The notes: a model not told the origin generated them from the letters alone. A DNA stretch of 27,638 bases from a virus (IMGVR_UViG_3300017742_000088:1-27638); one strand, 5' to 3'. Shown: positions 1-8,366, counted from the first letter of the stretch. Made by a program: numbers and translations.

Positions 1-15
1 ACATAAGGCGACGCC

Positions 16-1494
16 ATGCCGTTAATTCCGCTCAACATCCCAGCAGGCCAATACAGAAACGGCACTGAGTTTCAGTCTCAGGGGCGCTGGCGTGACGCAG
101 ACCTTGTTAGGTGGCACGAGGGGGCGTTGCGCCCAGTGGGCGGATGGCGTCAACGTGGCAGCGTGGACATTGACGGCGTTGCTCGTTCAATGGTTGCGTG
201 GGAAGACAATTCAAACAACAGGCGCATAGCTTTTGGTACGCACAACAAGCTGTACGCTATGGGTTCAGGGGATACGGTCAGCGACATTACTCCAGCCGGG
301 TTCACGTCTGGCAGAGTGGACGCCACGGCGTTTACTGGGTACGGCGCGAAAACCTTTGGCGGTGGTCTTTACGGGCTTCCGGTAGAGGATACCAACAACA
401 TCCTCAAAGCAACCACATGGTCGTTGGAAAATTGGGGTGAGTACCTTTTGGGATGCACAGCCGACGATGGCAAGATTTACCAGTGGCAGCTCGACAATTC
501 TACCCCAGCCGCCGTCTTGTCAAATGCGCCAGTAGACTGCTCCGCAATGATGGTAACGGAAGAGCGCTTTGTGTTTGCTCTGGGTGCTGGAGGAAACCCC
601 AGAAACGTCTCATGGTCAGACCGTGAAGACAACAACACATGGACACCCGCAGCCACAAACGAAGCTGGTGACATCGAAATACAAACAAACGGTGTAATAT
701 TAAAAGGTCTCCGCACACGCGGTCAGGCGTTGATACTTACCGACCAAGACGCTCACACAGCAACATATAGCGGCCCGCCATTTGTGTATGGTTTTCAAAG
801 AGTTGGAACATCATGCGGGTTGATTGCTGCAAACGCTGCCGCGTCAATAGATCAGGGCGTTATCTGGATGGGTCAGCGCTCGTTCTTCACTTACAGCGGC
901 GGCGCGGTTCAACCGCTGCAATGCGATGTCGCCGATTATGTATTCAGCGACATGAATAGCGACCAGAAGTCTAAAGTACACGCCGTGGTCAACAGCCGCT
1001 TCAACGAAATTTGGTGGTTTTACCCCAGCGGATCAAGCATCGAGTGCGATAGGTATGTCGCGTATGACTACGCAGAAAACGTATGGATGACAGGCACTAT
1101 TGACAGAACTGCCGGTGTGGATCGCGGCGTATTCCGCCAACCTCTTTGGATTTCTGCGGAAGGAATTCTATACGAGCAGGAAATAGGATTTAGTTACAGC
1201 GGAGTTTCGCCATTCGCAGAAACAGGGCCAATCTTGCTTGGAGCCGGGGATCAAGTGATGAGTGTGAAGGGTTTAATACCTGACGAAAAAACACTCGGGG
1301 ATGTCAGTGCTTCTTTCAAAACTCGCTTTTACCCAACTGGCGAGGAAAAGACGCACGGCCCTTACAGCATGGAAAACCCAACGAGCTTAAGATTTACGGG
1401 CCGACAGGTGAGAATGCGCGTCACGGGAGACGCCTCCTCAAGCTGGCGTGTCGGCATTATGCGGCTTGACGCGGTAGCTGGCGGTCGCAGATGA
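16..1494 (+). CDS. Tail/connector structural protein (podovirus type), 492 aa
   Basis: Predicted virion protein. The N-terminus has a short Pro/Gly motif (IPAGQYRNGTE) followed by RWRDADLVRWHEG, which I associate with conserved tail or head-tail connector proteins of podovirus-like marine phages. The rest is rich in beta strands, aromatics and glycine, as expected of a propeller-like P22 gp10-type protein; that fold is inferred. No signal peptide or membrane segment is seen. The start has a modest AAGG ribosome site, and a TAA at 4-6 may end the gene before the window. The stop overlaps the next start by 4 bases, so the tail genes are translationally coupled. Confidence 0.6.
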   Translation: MPLIPLNIPAGQYRNGTEFQSQGRWRDADLVRWHEGALRPVGGWRQRGSVDIDGVARSMVAWEDNSNNRRIAFGTHNKLYAMGSGDTVSDITPAGFTSGRVDATAFTGYGAKTFGGGLYGLPVEDTNNILKATTWSLENWGEYLLGCTADDGKIYQWQLDNSTPAAVLSNAPVDCSAMMVTEERFVFALGAGGNPRNVSWSDREDNNTWTPAATNEAGDIEIQTNGVILKGLRTRGQALILTDQDAHTATYSGPPFVYGFQRVGTSCGLIAANAAASIDQGVIWMGQRSFFTYSGGAVQPLQCDVADYVFSDMNSDQKSKVHAVVNSRFNEIWWFYPSGSSIECDRYVAYDYAENVWMTGTIDRTAGVDRGVFRQPLWISAEGILYEQEIGFSYSGVSPFAETGPILLGAGDQVMSVKGLIPDEKTLGDVSASFKTRFYPTGEEKTHGPYSMENPTSLRFTGRQVRMRVTGDASSSWRVGIMRLDAVAGGRR

Positions 1495-2141
1495 GCAGAA
1501 TTGTTCCACCCCTCGCGCCAGACATTCGGCAATGGGCTGAGAATTTGCGCATCTATCTTAGCCGCGCTTTAGACCAGATGAGCTTCAAGGAGACCTATTC
1601 GTCTGCATCCGAAAATGGCGTCTTGCTGTGGGATAACGTGAACGGCTATCCGGTGGTCAGCAAAAACGGAGAATGGCGTCAGGTTGTGCTGGAAGATGGC
1701 CAGTATGCTGGCGGCGTTACAACGGATCAGACTGCTGCGTCTACAAACACAGCGTACGCTTTGACGTACACATCAAGCATTGCTGATGGCATTACAAACG
1801 GCACACCAGCCTCGCGCTTGGTGTTTGAGGAAGCTGGACAGTACATGGTCAGCTTTTCGGCGCAGATTGCGTCCACGTCCAGCTCAACTGTAAACTTTTG
1901 GTTTTGGCCCCGCGTCAACGGCACAGACGTTGCTGGCTCAACCATGAAGAACGCATTGCATCAAAACGGCTCGGTTCTTGTTGTCAGCAGGTCAGCGATA
2001 TTTGAATTTGCGGCCGGAGATTACTTGGAGGCGATGTGGGCTGTTGACAGCACCAGCGGATTTCTGCACTCAACTGCGGCAACGGCGTTTGCACCCGCAG
2101 CGCCGTCCTCAACCATTGCGATAACGAGGCTGCACGGATGA
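1491..2141 (+). CDS. Beta-rich tail appendage-like protein, 216 aa
   Basis: Probable tail appendage or decoration protein. Residues 1-60 contain a helical adaptor-like part (PLAPDIRQWAENLRIYLSRAL) and a short strand-rich segment. The remaining 150 residues alternate Ser/Thr/Ala strands with aromatics (VNFWFWPRVNG, MWAVDST) and end in SSTIAITRL, typical of jelly-roll or C1q-like receptor-binding modules. It overlaps both neighbours by 4 bases in a tail operon. The fold is inferred from composition and context. Host receptor binding is possible but no specific binding site can be seen. Confidence 0.5.
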   Translation: MSRIVPPLAPDIRQWAENLRIYLSRALDQMSFKETYSSASENGVLLWDNVNGYPVVSKNGEWRQVVLEDGQYAGGVTTDQTAASTNTAYALTYTSSIADGITNGTPASRLVFEEAGQYMVSFSAQIASTSSSTVNFWFWPRVNGTDVAGSTMKNALHQNGSVLVVSRSAIFEFAAGDYLEAMWAVDSTSGFLHSTAATAFAPAAPSSTIAITRLHG

Positions 2142-2605
2142 CCAGTGAAAACGTCATAAAAGTCAGCTTCGAGCCGCAGCAAGATCCTATGGTGGAAATG
2201 TTCGCAGTTTTGCCAGAGAACCTTCCACCGGTGATTGACGACGCGCGACGCTTTATAGCGATGTCCACTGCGCGCCAGGACAATGTAAACGCCGACCACA
2301 TCGTCCAAGACCTATACGATGGCATGTCCCTGCTCTGGATGGTTTACGTCGACGGCACCCCAATGGCGTCCGTCGTTACCTGCATTCTGCACCACCCGCT
2401 GCGCCGCAATCTCAAGATCGAGTGGATGGGCGGAGAGGACATGCACCTCTGGGCCGGAGAGGCATTGGCCACTTTGACAAAAATAGCGAAAGAAGCTAAA
2501 ATGGACGCGATTGAGACTGACGGTCGCAAGGGGTTTGCAAAATACGCAGAGGCGGCTTCCTTCCGTGAAACGCGCAGGCATTATGAGATGGAGCTGAGCC
2601 AATGA
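2138..2605 (+). CDS. GNAT-like acyltransferase-fold protein, 155 aa
   Basis: Resembles the GNAT-like proteins often encoded among tail and ejection genes of marine podovirus-like phages. The strand VYVDGTPMASVVTCILHH, strand KIEWMGGED, helix HLWAGEALATLTKIAKEA and terminal SFRETRRHYEMEL follow GNAT topology. The usual acetyl-CoA loop (Q/R-x-x-G-x-G/A) is not clear; MGGEDMHLWAG lies where it should be. It may therefore be a structural or degenerate member rather than an active enzyme. It overlaps its neighbours by 4 bases at each end, so it is probably made with the virion proteins. Substrate unknown. Confidence 0.5.
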   Translation: MTSENVIKVSFEPQQDPMVEMFAVLPENLPPVIDDARRFIAMSTARQDNVNADHIVQDLYDGMSLLWMVYVDGTPMASVVTCILHHPLRRNLKIEWMGGEDMHLWAGEALATLTKIAKEAKMDAIETDGRKGFAKYAEAASFRETRRHYEMELSQ

Positions 2606-3963
2606 GTTCGACTAAGACGCAAGAAACCAAACTACCTCAGTGGCAGGAAGACTTCATCCGCCAGGAGATCCTCCCGCGCGGCATTGAAATCGCCGATACG
2701 GAATACACCCCATACGAAGGTGAGATGATCGCCGGCATGACGCCATTGGGAGAGCAAGCTCTGTCCGGGTTTGGGGGGCTGGACACCAGCGGCCGGGCAT
2801 ATAGCGAAGCAGCAGATGTGCAGCGTGGGTTGACGGGATTTAGCCCCCAAGCAATGCAATCGGCCCAACTGTCCCCGACGTCTACTATGGACGCCGCTCA
2901 AATGGGTGGCATAGAGCGGATGCGAGCAGCTCAGCTCCGCCCGGCGCAGACCATGCAGGGTGTCGGCGCGGTAGATGCTGCGCGGGCTCCTGGGCAAATT
3001 GACGTTGACACGCTGGCAGCAACAGACTTTGGCGCGTATATGTCGCCCTACACTCAAAACGTAATTAACCGCAGCCTCGAGACGCTTGGCGGCGCCCAGG
3101 AGCAGGCGCTAAATAAGCTGGGGGCGCAAGCGACCGCAGCACGCGCGTTTGGCGGATCACGCCAAGGAATTGCAGAGGCCGGAACCCGCGAGGCATACGG
3201 CAAGCAGGCGGCGGACCTTGTCGCCGGATTGCAGGAGAAGGCGTTCACGCAGGCGCTGGGCTCAGGCCAGTTCGACATTGGCAACGTGCAGCAGGCGCGC
3301 GCATTGCAGTCAGGTCAGCAGATGACCGCCGAAACACTTGGGCAGCAGGCTCGCGAGGCGGGTGCGGCCCGCGATCAGGCGGCACGCGCCGGCAACATGG
3401 CAGCAGCAAACCAGTTCTCAATTCAGCAGGCTCAGTTTGAGCAGGCGGCAGCCGCACAAAATGCGCAAGCCGCCAATGCGCGTGCAGCTCAGCAAGCGCA
3501 ACTTGAGCAGGCGGCACGCTCTGGCAATATGGCGGCTCTTAATCAGGCGGCATCCACACAAGCAGGTTTCGATCAGGCTGCCAACGCAGCCAACTACCAG
3601 GGGCAGTTCACCGGCGCCGGCATACAGTCCGCAGCTGCAAACGCAATGGGCTCCCTCGCGGGGCAGGGATTGCAATCGCAGCTCTCTGGCCTTGGCGCGC
3701 AAATGTCTGCCGGAGAGCAGGAACGCGCCCTGGAGCAGGCTCAGCTGCAAGCTGATTACGCAATGTTCCAGGAGCAGCAGGCGTATCCACTTTCGCAGCT
3801 TAACGCGGTTATGGCGGCGGGATCTGGCATTCCGGCGGGCCTCGGGACCGTTAGTACGCGCGATCCGTTTGGCGGGTTGGCGGCGGTTGGAAGCGTCTTG
3901 GGCGGAATAGGCGGAATGGGGCAGGGCGGATTTTTCCAAGGCGGCGGCTTTTTCCCGAAATAA
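2602..3963 (+). CDS. Ala/Gln-rich internal virion (ejection-like) protein, 453 aa
   Basis: Probably one of three proteins carried in the capsid and ejected with the DNA, equivalent in position to P22 gp7/gp20/gp16. The segment DFGAYMSPYTQNVINRSLETL followed by ATAARAFGGSRQG (about residues 142-195) is a pattern I recognise from marine podovirus internal proteins. Residues 220-380 are almost entirely Ala, Gln, Asn and Gly helix with an internal 44-residue repeat (QAARAGNMAAANQ, then QAARSGNMAALNQ). The C-terminus is Gly/Phe-rich. It overlaps the previous gene by 4 bases. Ejection is inferred from order and composition. Confidence 0.55.
   Translation: MSSTKTQETKLPQWQEDFIRQEILPRGIEIADTEYTPYEGEMIAGMTPLGEQALSGFGGLDTSGRAYSEAADVQRGLTGFSPQAMQSAQLSPTSTMDAAQMGGIERMRAAQLRPAQTMQGVGAVDAARAPGQIDVDTLAATDFGAYMSPYTQNVINRSLETLGGAQEQALNKLGAQATAARAFGGSRQGIAEAGTREAYGKQAADLVAGLQEKAFTQALGSGQFDIGNVQQARALQSGQQMTAETLGQQAREAGAARDQAARAGNMAAANQFSIQQAQFEQAAAAQNAQAANARAAQQAQLEQAARSGNMAALNQAASTQAGFDQAANAANYQGQFTGAGIQSAAANAMGSLAGQGLQSQLSGLGAQMSAGEQERALEQAQLQADYAMFQEQQAYPLSQLNAVMAAGSGIPAGLGTVSTRDPFGGLAAVGSVLGGIGGMGQGGFFQGGGFFPK
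3376..3546 (+). repeat. Degenerate 132-bp (44-codon) internal repeat
   Basis: Two in-frame copies of a motif reading QAAR[AS]GNMAA[AL]NQ start at 3376 and 3508, exactly 132 bases apart. The codons have diverged (for example GCCGGCAACATG against TCTGGCAATATG) while the peptide is kept, so this is an old duplication under protein-level selection rather than a recent slippage event. Confidence 0.75.
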
Positions 3964-3978
3964 GATTGGACGATAGAT

Positions 3979-5070
3979 ATGGAATACATACTTACTAAAG
4001 ATGACATCGCCAAGCTGGTGGCCGCGGGACTTCCGGGGGCTATGGAAGGCGAAATCGCCACGCCGGAAGACTTGCAAGCACTTGGTGTTACGCCCCAGGA
4101 CACTCCTAAAGCGCCAGCCATAACTGACGACAGAAGTCCCGGCGGCAACCTGGCAGTCGAGGCCATGCCGGCAGCTCCTGCCGTTACAGCAGCCGCGCCG
4201 TCCGCGAGCAACGCAAACATACTCCAGCAGCTACTGGCCCCGCAGGCCGCTCCAGCACCGCCGGCAGATCCATACGAAAACCTATCGAAAACTCAGCGCC
4301 GAATGTTGGCGTTTGCCGGTCTCTCAGACGCCGGGGCTGCTTTGCAGGGCCGCAAGGGCGGCAATGTAAGCGCCACCCTTGGCCGTTTCAACGAGCAGGC
4401 CGACATGCAGCGCAAGGCGACGGCGGCGCAGGCTCAGCGGCAGATGCTGCAAGGGGTTATGGCCGGCGGTGCAGGCACTGACCCGCAGGCTCGCATCCAG
4501 CAGCTTCTCAACATTGCGATGGTAAACCCCAGCATGGCGCCGGCGATTGCGTTGCAGGTCAAGCAGATCCAGGATCAAGTGAAGGCGGCCAGTGGCGAAG
4601 TCACCGAGGTGACTACAGCGCAAGGTCAGATAGATTTGATCCAGCAGATGAAAGACAAGGTCAACTATTTAACAACTGGCCCTATTGGAATGGTCGCGGC
4701 TCTCGCCCCATTTAGCGACGCCGCGGCTTTGCGAAATATGGGCGTGACGCTTGAGAGCAACTTGGCTTTCAGCACTCTAGTTCAGCTCAAGAAAGACGGC
4801 GGCACTCTTGGGGCTGTGTCAGAAAAAGAACTTGATCTGCTCAAGGCGGAAATTGCTAAATTTAACCCTGACATGAAGCCAGAGGATGTAATCAGGCAAC
4901 TTGAAACGGTTGATAAGGAGTATAGACGAATTATCCGGCGGGCTTTTGAAACGTCTCCAGACGCTGACAAACTTGCGGCTGCAATCGGCGGGCGCCCCGC
5001 TTGGTTGGATGCACCAGCCCCGAATGGAGCCAGGACTGATGCGGAACTAGACGCGACCTACGGGGGATAA
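3979..5070 (+). CDS. Internal virion / ejection-like protein, 363 aa
   Basis: Second member of the ejection-type cluster. Residues 1-110 are a Pro/Ala-rich, probably disordered arm. Residues 100-200 are Gln/Ala-rich helix. The C-terminal domain (about 215-325) contains TTGPIGMVAALAPFSDAAA and KKDGGTLGAVSEKELDLL, a helical module I associate with phage ejection and virion proteins that usually precedes a long helix such as PEDVIRQLETVDKEYRRII. No enzymatic motif or membrane segment is seen. A weak purine-rich ribosome site precedes the ATG, 15 bases after the previous stop. Confidence 0.5.
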   Translation: MEYILTKDDIAKLVAAGLPGAMEGEIATPEDLQALGVTPQDTPKAPAITDDRSPGGNLAVEAMPAAPAVTAAAPSASNANILQQLLAPQAAPAPPADPYENLSKTQRRMLAFAGLSDAGAALQGRKGGNVSATLGRFNEQADMQRKATAAQAQRQMLQGVMAGGAGTDPQARIQQLLNIAMVNPSMAPAIALQVKQIQDQVKAASGEVTEVTTAQGQIDLIQQMKDKVNYLTTGPIGMVAALAPFSDAAALRNMGVTLESNLAFSTLVQLKKDGGTLGAVSEKELDLLKAEIAKFNPDMKPEDVIRQLETVDKEYRRIIRRAFETSPDADKLAAAIGGRPAWLDAPAPNGARTDAELDATYGG

Positions 5071-5074
5071 CTAA

Positions 5075-7261
5075 GTGGCAGAAGCAAAAACATACGAGCA
5101 GCTCATGGAAATGACGCGGAAAGCTGATGCTGCCGGGGATAAAGATGCGGCTCAGAGGTTTTATAATCGCGCGCAGGCGGTGAAGGACACCAAGCCGGTG
5201 CCAGAAGGTCTTGAGGTAATCGCAGAATATGAGGGCGGAGGCCGCGTAACTCGCGACGCCGACGGCAATCTGTCATACCGTGACAGTGGCTATTCGGTAA
5301 GCGGTGACAATGCAAAAGTTAGAGAGATCATGGAGCGCAAGGGCGGCGCCGGCGCAGTAGTCAAGCGCGGTATAGCGCAAGACATTGCAGATCAAGCGGG
5401 CGCGGCGGGACGCGCTGCCAGCTTGATTAAAGGCGTGCCATTCCTTGGATCTTACGCTGATGAGCTTATCGGTATGTTTAGCCCAGAGGCTGCTCAGGCG
5501 ACAAGGATGTCTCAAGAGGCGCAGGAAATTCTAAGCCCAACGCGCACGGCCATTGAGCGCGGGGCGGTCGGCTTGGCTACGGCGGTGCCAATGGCCTTAG
5601 CCGCGCCAGCCATATCGCTTGCGCCGCTCGGAACGTCTATTGGGTCTCGAGTAGTGGCGGGAGGCTTGGCCGGCGCCGGCGGAGGGGCTCTGGAGGGCGC
5701 CATATACGGCGCCGGAGAGGGGCGGACCTTAGAAGAGAGAGGCGCTTCAGCAATGTCCGGCGGTCAAACCGGCGCGGCTTTCGGCGCAGGTCTTGGTGTT
5801 GCCGGACCGGCGTTGGGCGGGATTTTAGGCAGTGTCGCAGGTCGTCAAATCGCAGCCCCAGCGCAAGAAGTCGCTCGAGAAATAGGCGTTAAGGGCCAAG
5901 CGCTTGACTTGCTCAGTAAGGCGGCGCAAATGGATGCGCCTGTGGCGGGTCCAGCGATGGCGCGCGCCGGCCAATACGCGTCACTGGGGCAGATGGGTCC
6001 GGCGACCCAGAACCTGCTAGACTTGGCCGCGTCATCCACGAGTGAGGGCGCCGCGATTGCTAGAGCGAACATTGACGAGGTTGCCGGAGAAGCTGGCGAG
6101 CAAATGTCTCGCCTTCTGGACACTTCATTCGGCGGACCGCAGGCTGCACAGCAAGTCGAGGACGCCCTGATGGAGACGACTGCACCGCTACGCAAGGAGG
6201 TTTACGACAGGGCATACTCAAATATCATCGACTACTCAGACCCGGCGGCAAGTAAGCTAGAAGAGTTGATGAGCAGAGTTGACCGATCAGTCATTGAAAG
6301 TGCAGAGAGGATCATGCGCAGAGAGGGCCAGCCGTCGTCTCAAATATTCGCTGAGTTCGACGTGGCTGGAAATGTTGTTGGCTATAACACCTTGCCAGAC
6401 GTGCGTCAGATCGACTACATCACACGCGCTCTGCATAGCGTCAGCCCGACAGCGGCGCCAGAGGATAAGAACACGTCCCGCGCGCTGGCCTCGCAGATCC
6501 GTAAGGCATTGGACGAGCTGGTCCCTGACTACAAGGCTGCTCGTGGCGTAGCTGGAGACGTTATCAGCGTGCGCGACGCGCTGTCTATCGGCTCCGAGGC
6601 GTTGACCAGCAAGATGACGCGTTATGACGTCAAAAAAGCGTTGAGCGGCATGACGGAGCCAGAGCTGAACGCGGTGAGACAGGGCGTCCGCAGCCACATA
6701 GACGAAATCATGGCGAATGCGAAGGCGTCTCTGACAGATCCAAACCAAGATGCGCGTGAAATGGTGCGCCCGCTGAAGGACATGATGTCCCGTGCGGGGC
6801 GTGAGAAACTTGAAACGATACTTGGAGATCAGTCAAAAGAGTTCCTGCGCCAGATGGATGAGATATATTCTGTGGTCTCGATGCGGGCCGGAGTTGCTCA
6901 AAACTCTAAGACCGCAATCCGCGGCATGGCCCAAGAAGCGGCGCAGGATGTAATCCAGCCTAGTCTTGGACAGTTAGCCGGGGAGCGCGGTGTGGTCGCC
7001 GGTTCGCTAGAAGCGCTGCGGCGTCAAGCGACTGATACGCCATCTAAGCAGGAGGCGTTCCAAGCGCTAATGGGTGAGATCGCGCAGCCTCTGACACGCC
7101 AGAAAGACCTGACAACGCTTTTGCGTGAGATGTCTGGCTTGCAGCAAGCGGCCCCGCAACTTGAGCGAGGCCGTCGAGCATATGAGACCGGAAAAGCGGC
7201 CGGCACGTTTGGCGCAGTCACGCTGACACCAGCAATGCAGACCCTCTTGGGTCAGCGCTAA
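5075..7261 (+). CDS. Large ejection-like virion protein, 728 aa
   Basis: Third and largest of the putative ejection proteins. Residues 1-110 are a charged N-terminal domain. Residues 160-260 form a long Ala/Gly hydrophobic stretch (GLATAVPMALAAPAISLAPLG, then AGGLAGAGGGALEGAIYGAG) that could insert into or cross a membrane during DNA ejection, a common feature of P22 gp16-type proteins. The remaining 450 residues are amphipathic helix. The start is GTG with a good GGGGGA site 7 bases upstream. It ends 3 bases before the stop of a converging minus-strand gene and appears to close the structural operon. No peptidase or lytic motif was found. Confidence 0.55.
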   Translation: MAEAKTYEQLMEMTRKADAAGDKDAAQRFYNRAQAVKDTKPVPEGLEVIAEYEGGGRVTRDADGNLSYRDSGYSVSGDNAKVREIMERKGGAGAVVKRGIAQDIADQAGAAGRAASLIKGVPFLGSYADELIGMFSPEAAQATRMSQEAQEILSPTRTAIERGAVGLATAVPMALAAPAISLAPLGTSIGSRVVAGGLAGAGGGALEGAIYGAGEGRTLEERGASAMSGGQTGAAFGAGLGVAGPALGGILGSVAGRQIAAPAQEVAREIGVKGQALDLLSKAAQMDAPVAGPAMARAGQYASLGQMGPATQNLLDLAASSTSEGAAIARANIDEVAGEAGEQMSRLLDTSFGGPQAAQQVEDALMETTAPLRKEVYDRAYSNIIDYSDPAASKLEELMSRVDRSVIESAERIMRREGQPSSQIFAEFDVAGNVVGYNTLPDVRQIDYITRALHSVSPTAAPEDKNTSRALASQIRKALDELVPDYKAARGVAGDVISVRDALSIGSEALTSKMTRYDVKKALSGMTEPELNAVRQGVRSHIDEIMANAKASLTDPNQDAREMVRPLKDMMSRAGREKLETILGDQSKEFLRQMDEIYSVVSMRAGVAQNSKTAIRGMAQEAAQDVIQPSLGQLAGERGVVAGSLEALRRQATDTPSKQEAFQALMGEIAQPLTRQKDLTTLLREMSGLQQAAPQLERGRRAYETGKAAGTFGAVTLTPAMQTLLGQR

Positions 7262-7264
7262 ACG

Positions 7265-7465
7265 CTACTTCTTGGCAGCTTTTTTAGGCGCAGTCTTAGC
7301 GGGCTGCGCCTTCAGCGTGTCCGCCGCCAGCTGGTGCAGCTGAGCCGACTGATCCTGTATGATCGTGGCCGCCTGTTCGCAGAATTTGAACAGCGCCATG
7401 ATGTTTGTCACGCGGTGCGGATTGTTGAGATTGCGCACCAGTTCTTTCGTTTGGTCGTCGAGCAT
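7265..7465 (-). CDS. Small protein with Lys/Ala/Pro-rich tail, 66 aa
   Basis: Single minus-strand gene between two plus-strand operons. I chose the internal ATG at 7465 (MLDDQTKELVRN) because GGAGG lies 5 bases upstream; a longer GTG reading from 7486 lacks a ribosome site. The first 45 residues form a helix (MALFKFCEQAATIIQDQSAQLHQL would be one amphipathic face). The tail KAQPAKTAPKKAAKK is histone H1-like and could bind nucleic acid. The family is not recognised. A DNA-binding or head-associated role is possible but unproven. Confidence 0.65.
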   Translation of the reverse strand: MLDDQTKELVRNLNNPHRVTNIMALFKFCEQAATIIQDQSAQLHQLAADTLKAQPAKTAPKKAAKK

Positions 7466-7531
7466 GTGATCCTCCATGAATGTCACCCTGGCACCCTATA
7501 ACATTTTTTTCGCTTTGTGAACATTTTGTGC

Positions 7532-7577
7532 TTGCAAGGGGTATGTGTTACCCCTATGTTAACAATATAGACAGAAA
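7532..7577 (+). promoter_or_regulatory. Promoter P1 with operator-like palindrome and near-CtrA box
   Basis: TTGCAA (7532-7537) and TATGTT (7555-7560) are spaced by 17 bases. The spacer and element edges hold a perfect 7+7 inverted repeat, AGGGGTA-TGTGT-TACCCCT (7537-7555), which looks like a repressor operator. The -10 is followed by GTTAAC, two bases, then TATAGACAGAAA, a block repeated at the minus-strand promoter near 21930. TTAC-N7-TTAAC at 7548-7563 is one mismatch from the alphaproteobacterial CtrA box. Transcription would start near 7566-7568 and read the small-gene operon. Confidence 0.72.
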
Positions 7578-7592
7578 CAAAGGAACACGGAC

Positions 7593-7904
7593 ATGGAATA
7601 CGCAGCAGCAGTCGAAGCGATCAAAGCAACAAACCTAAACGCATCTCAGAAGCGCGCAGCGCTTCGCCTGATGGGCGCATCAAAAAACAATACGCAGTCC
7701 TCAATCGAGGGAGATGCACCAGAATACGAATTGCACATTGATGGTTCAGATCAAGGTTCACACGCCAGCTTCTGCTGCTTCGGGGGAGGCGTTTTATACG
7801 AAACCACCTTGTCTGTTGTTCTCGGCCCACGCGGCGGGAAAAAAGTTTTGCGCGCTGACAGGCGGTTCTCAGACAGTGGCAACGCAAGTAAATTTTATAT
7901 TTAA
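7593..7904 (+). CDS. Small early-operon protein of unknown function, 103 aa
   Basis: First gene behind promoter P1. The N-terminal third is helical (MEYAAAVEAIKATNLNASQKRAALRLMG). The remainder is probably beta-rich and has a Cys pair (FCCFGG) and a basic stretch (GPRGGKKVLRADRR). It has AAAGGA 9 bases upstream of the ATG, and the start context ACGGACATG is shared with the next gene. It begins with the same MEY tripeptide as the first gene of the twin promoter at 21895, but the bodies do not align by eye. No family is recognised. Position suggests an early host-interaction or regulatory protein. Confidence 0.65.
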   Translation: MEYAAAVEAIKATNLNASQKRAALRLMGASKNNTQSSIEGDAPEYELHIDGSDQGSHASFCCFGGGVLYETTLSVVLGPRGGKKVLRADRRFSDSGNASKFYI

Positions 7905-7911
7905 CTCAACC

Positions 7912-7927
7912 GGGGGCTTCGGCCCCC
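7912..7927 (+). promoter_or_regulatory. Intergenic hairpin with UUCG tetraloop
   Basis: GGGGGC-TTCG-GCCCCC is a perfect 6-bp stem closed by the very stable UUCG loop. It sits 7 bases after a stop codon and 20 bases before the next start. No U-run follows, so it is unlikely to be a full intrinsic terminator. An mRNA-stability or attenuating element is more likely. Confidence 0.75.
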
Positions 7928-7947
7928 ACCAACCGGGAGAAACGGAC

Positions 7948-8220
7948 ATGACACTGACATACAACAAAAACGGATTTGACATCAAAGCGACCGTAACTGG
8001 CACAGGTTATGACGCGGTTGCTGATGTAATGTATAAGCCATACGGTGAAGCCGAATATCTTGAGATCGGTCAGATCTACAAGACCACAACAATGGCCTGC
8101 GGCACAACGCGCGACGCAGCGACTTGGCATCACGTCAAGGCCTCCAGCCCCATGTATAAAAAAACTTGGTATGAGGCCGCCGCCGATCTTTACTGCGCCT
8201 TCCGCAAGGAGGCAGCGTAA
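7948..8220 (+). CDS. Small hypothetical protein, 90 aa
   Basis: The real start is the ATG at 7948, preceded by CGGGAGA with about 8 bases spacing. A longer reading of the frame from 7714 runs through the preceding gene and the hairpin and is rejected. The product is a small mixed alpha/beta protein (MTLTYNKNGFDIKATVTG, then YEAAADLYCAFRKEAA) with two Cys. No family recognised. Its last base is shared with the next start (TAATG), so the two genes are coupled. Confidence 0.65.
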   Translation: MTLTYNKNGFDIKATVTGTGYDAVADVMYKPYGEAEYLEIGQIYKTTTMACGTTRDAATWHHVKASSPMYKKTWYEAAADLYCAFRKEAA

Positions 8221-8366
8221 TGCCAACGAAACAAGACTGGGCGATCCTCGCCATCTGGACGTCGCTATGCGGGCTGTTGATCGCCTGCACGTTAACCGCT
8301 AATATTTCAGACGAAACAATGCGCCCGAAGGCGCGTCCAACACACTGGGAGACCACGCATGGCTAA
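8220..8366 (+). CDS. Small membrane or lipoprotein-like protein, 48 aa
   Basis: Short gene starting inside the previous stop (TAATG) and overlapping the next start by 8 bases. Residues 7-27 (WAILAIWTSLCGLLIACTLTA) form one membrane segment. LIAC at residues 20-23 fits a lipobox, so it could be a lipoprotein with a 26-residue mature tail containing two prolines, loosely like an outer-membrane spanin subunit. The preceding charge is low (one Lys), which weakens the signal-peptide reading. It may instead be a simple one-pass inner-membrane protein. Confidence 0.6.
   Translation: MPTKQDWAILAIWTSLCGLLIACTLTANISDETMRPKARPTHWETTHG

Noticed and set aside
3418-4077. 219-aa minus-strand ORF over the Ala/Gln-rich protein
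   Set aside because: Leu/Arg/Cys-rich complement of a repetitive Ala/Gln coding region spanning a gene junction.
7714-7947. N-terminal extension of the 90-aa early protein
   Set aside because: It would run through the preceding gene and the UUCG hairpin, while the ATG at 7948 has its own GGGAGA site.
7593-8220. Frameshift joining the 103-aa and 90-aa genes
   Set aside because: Each has its own ribosome site with the same ACGGACATG start context, and a hairpin separates them.
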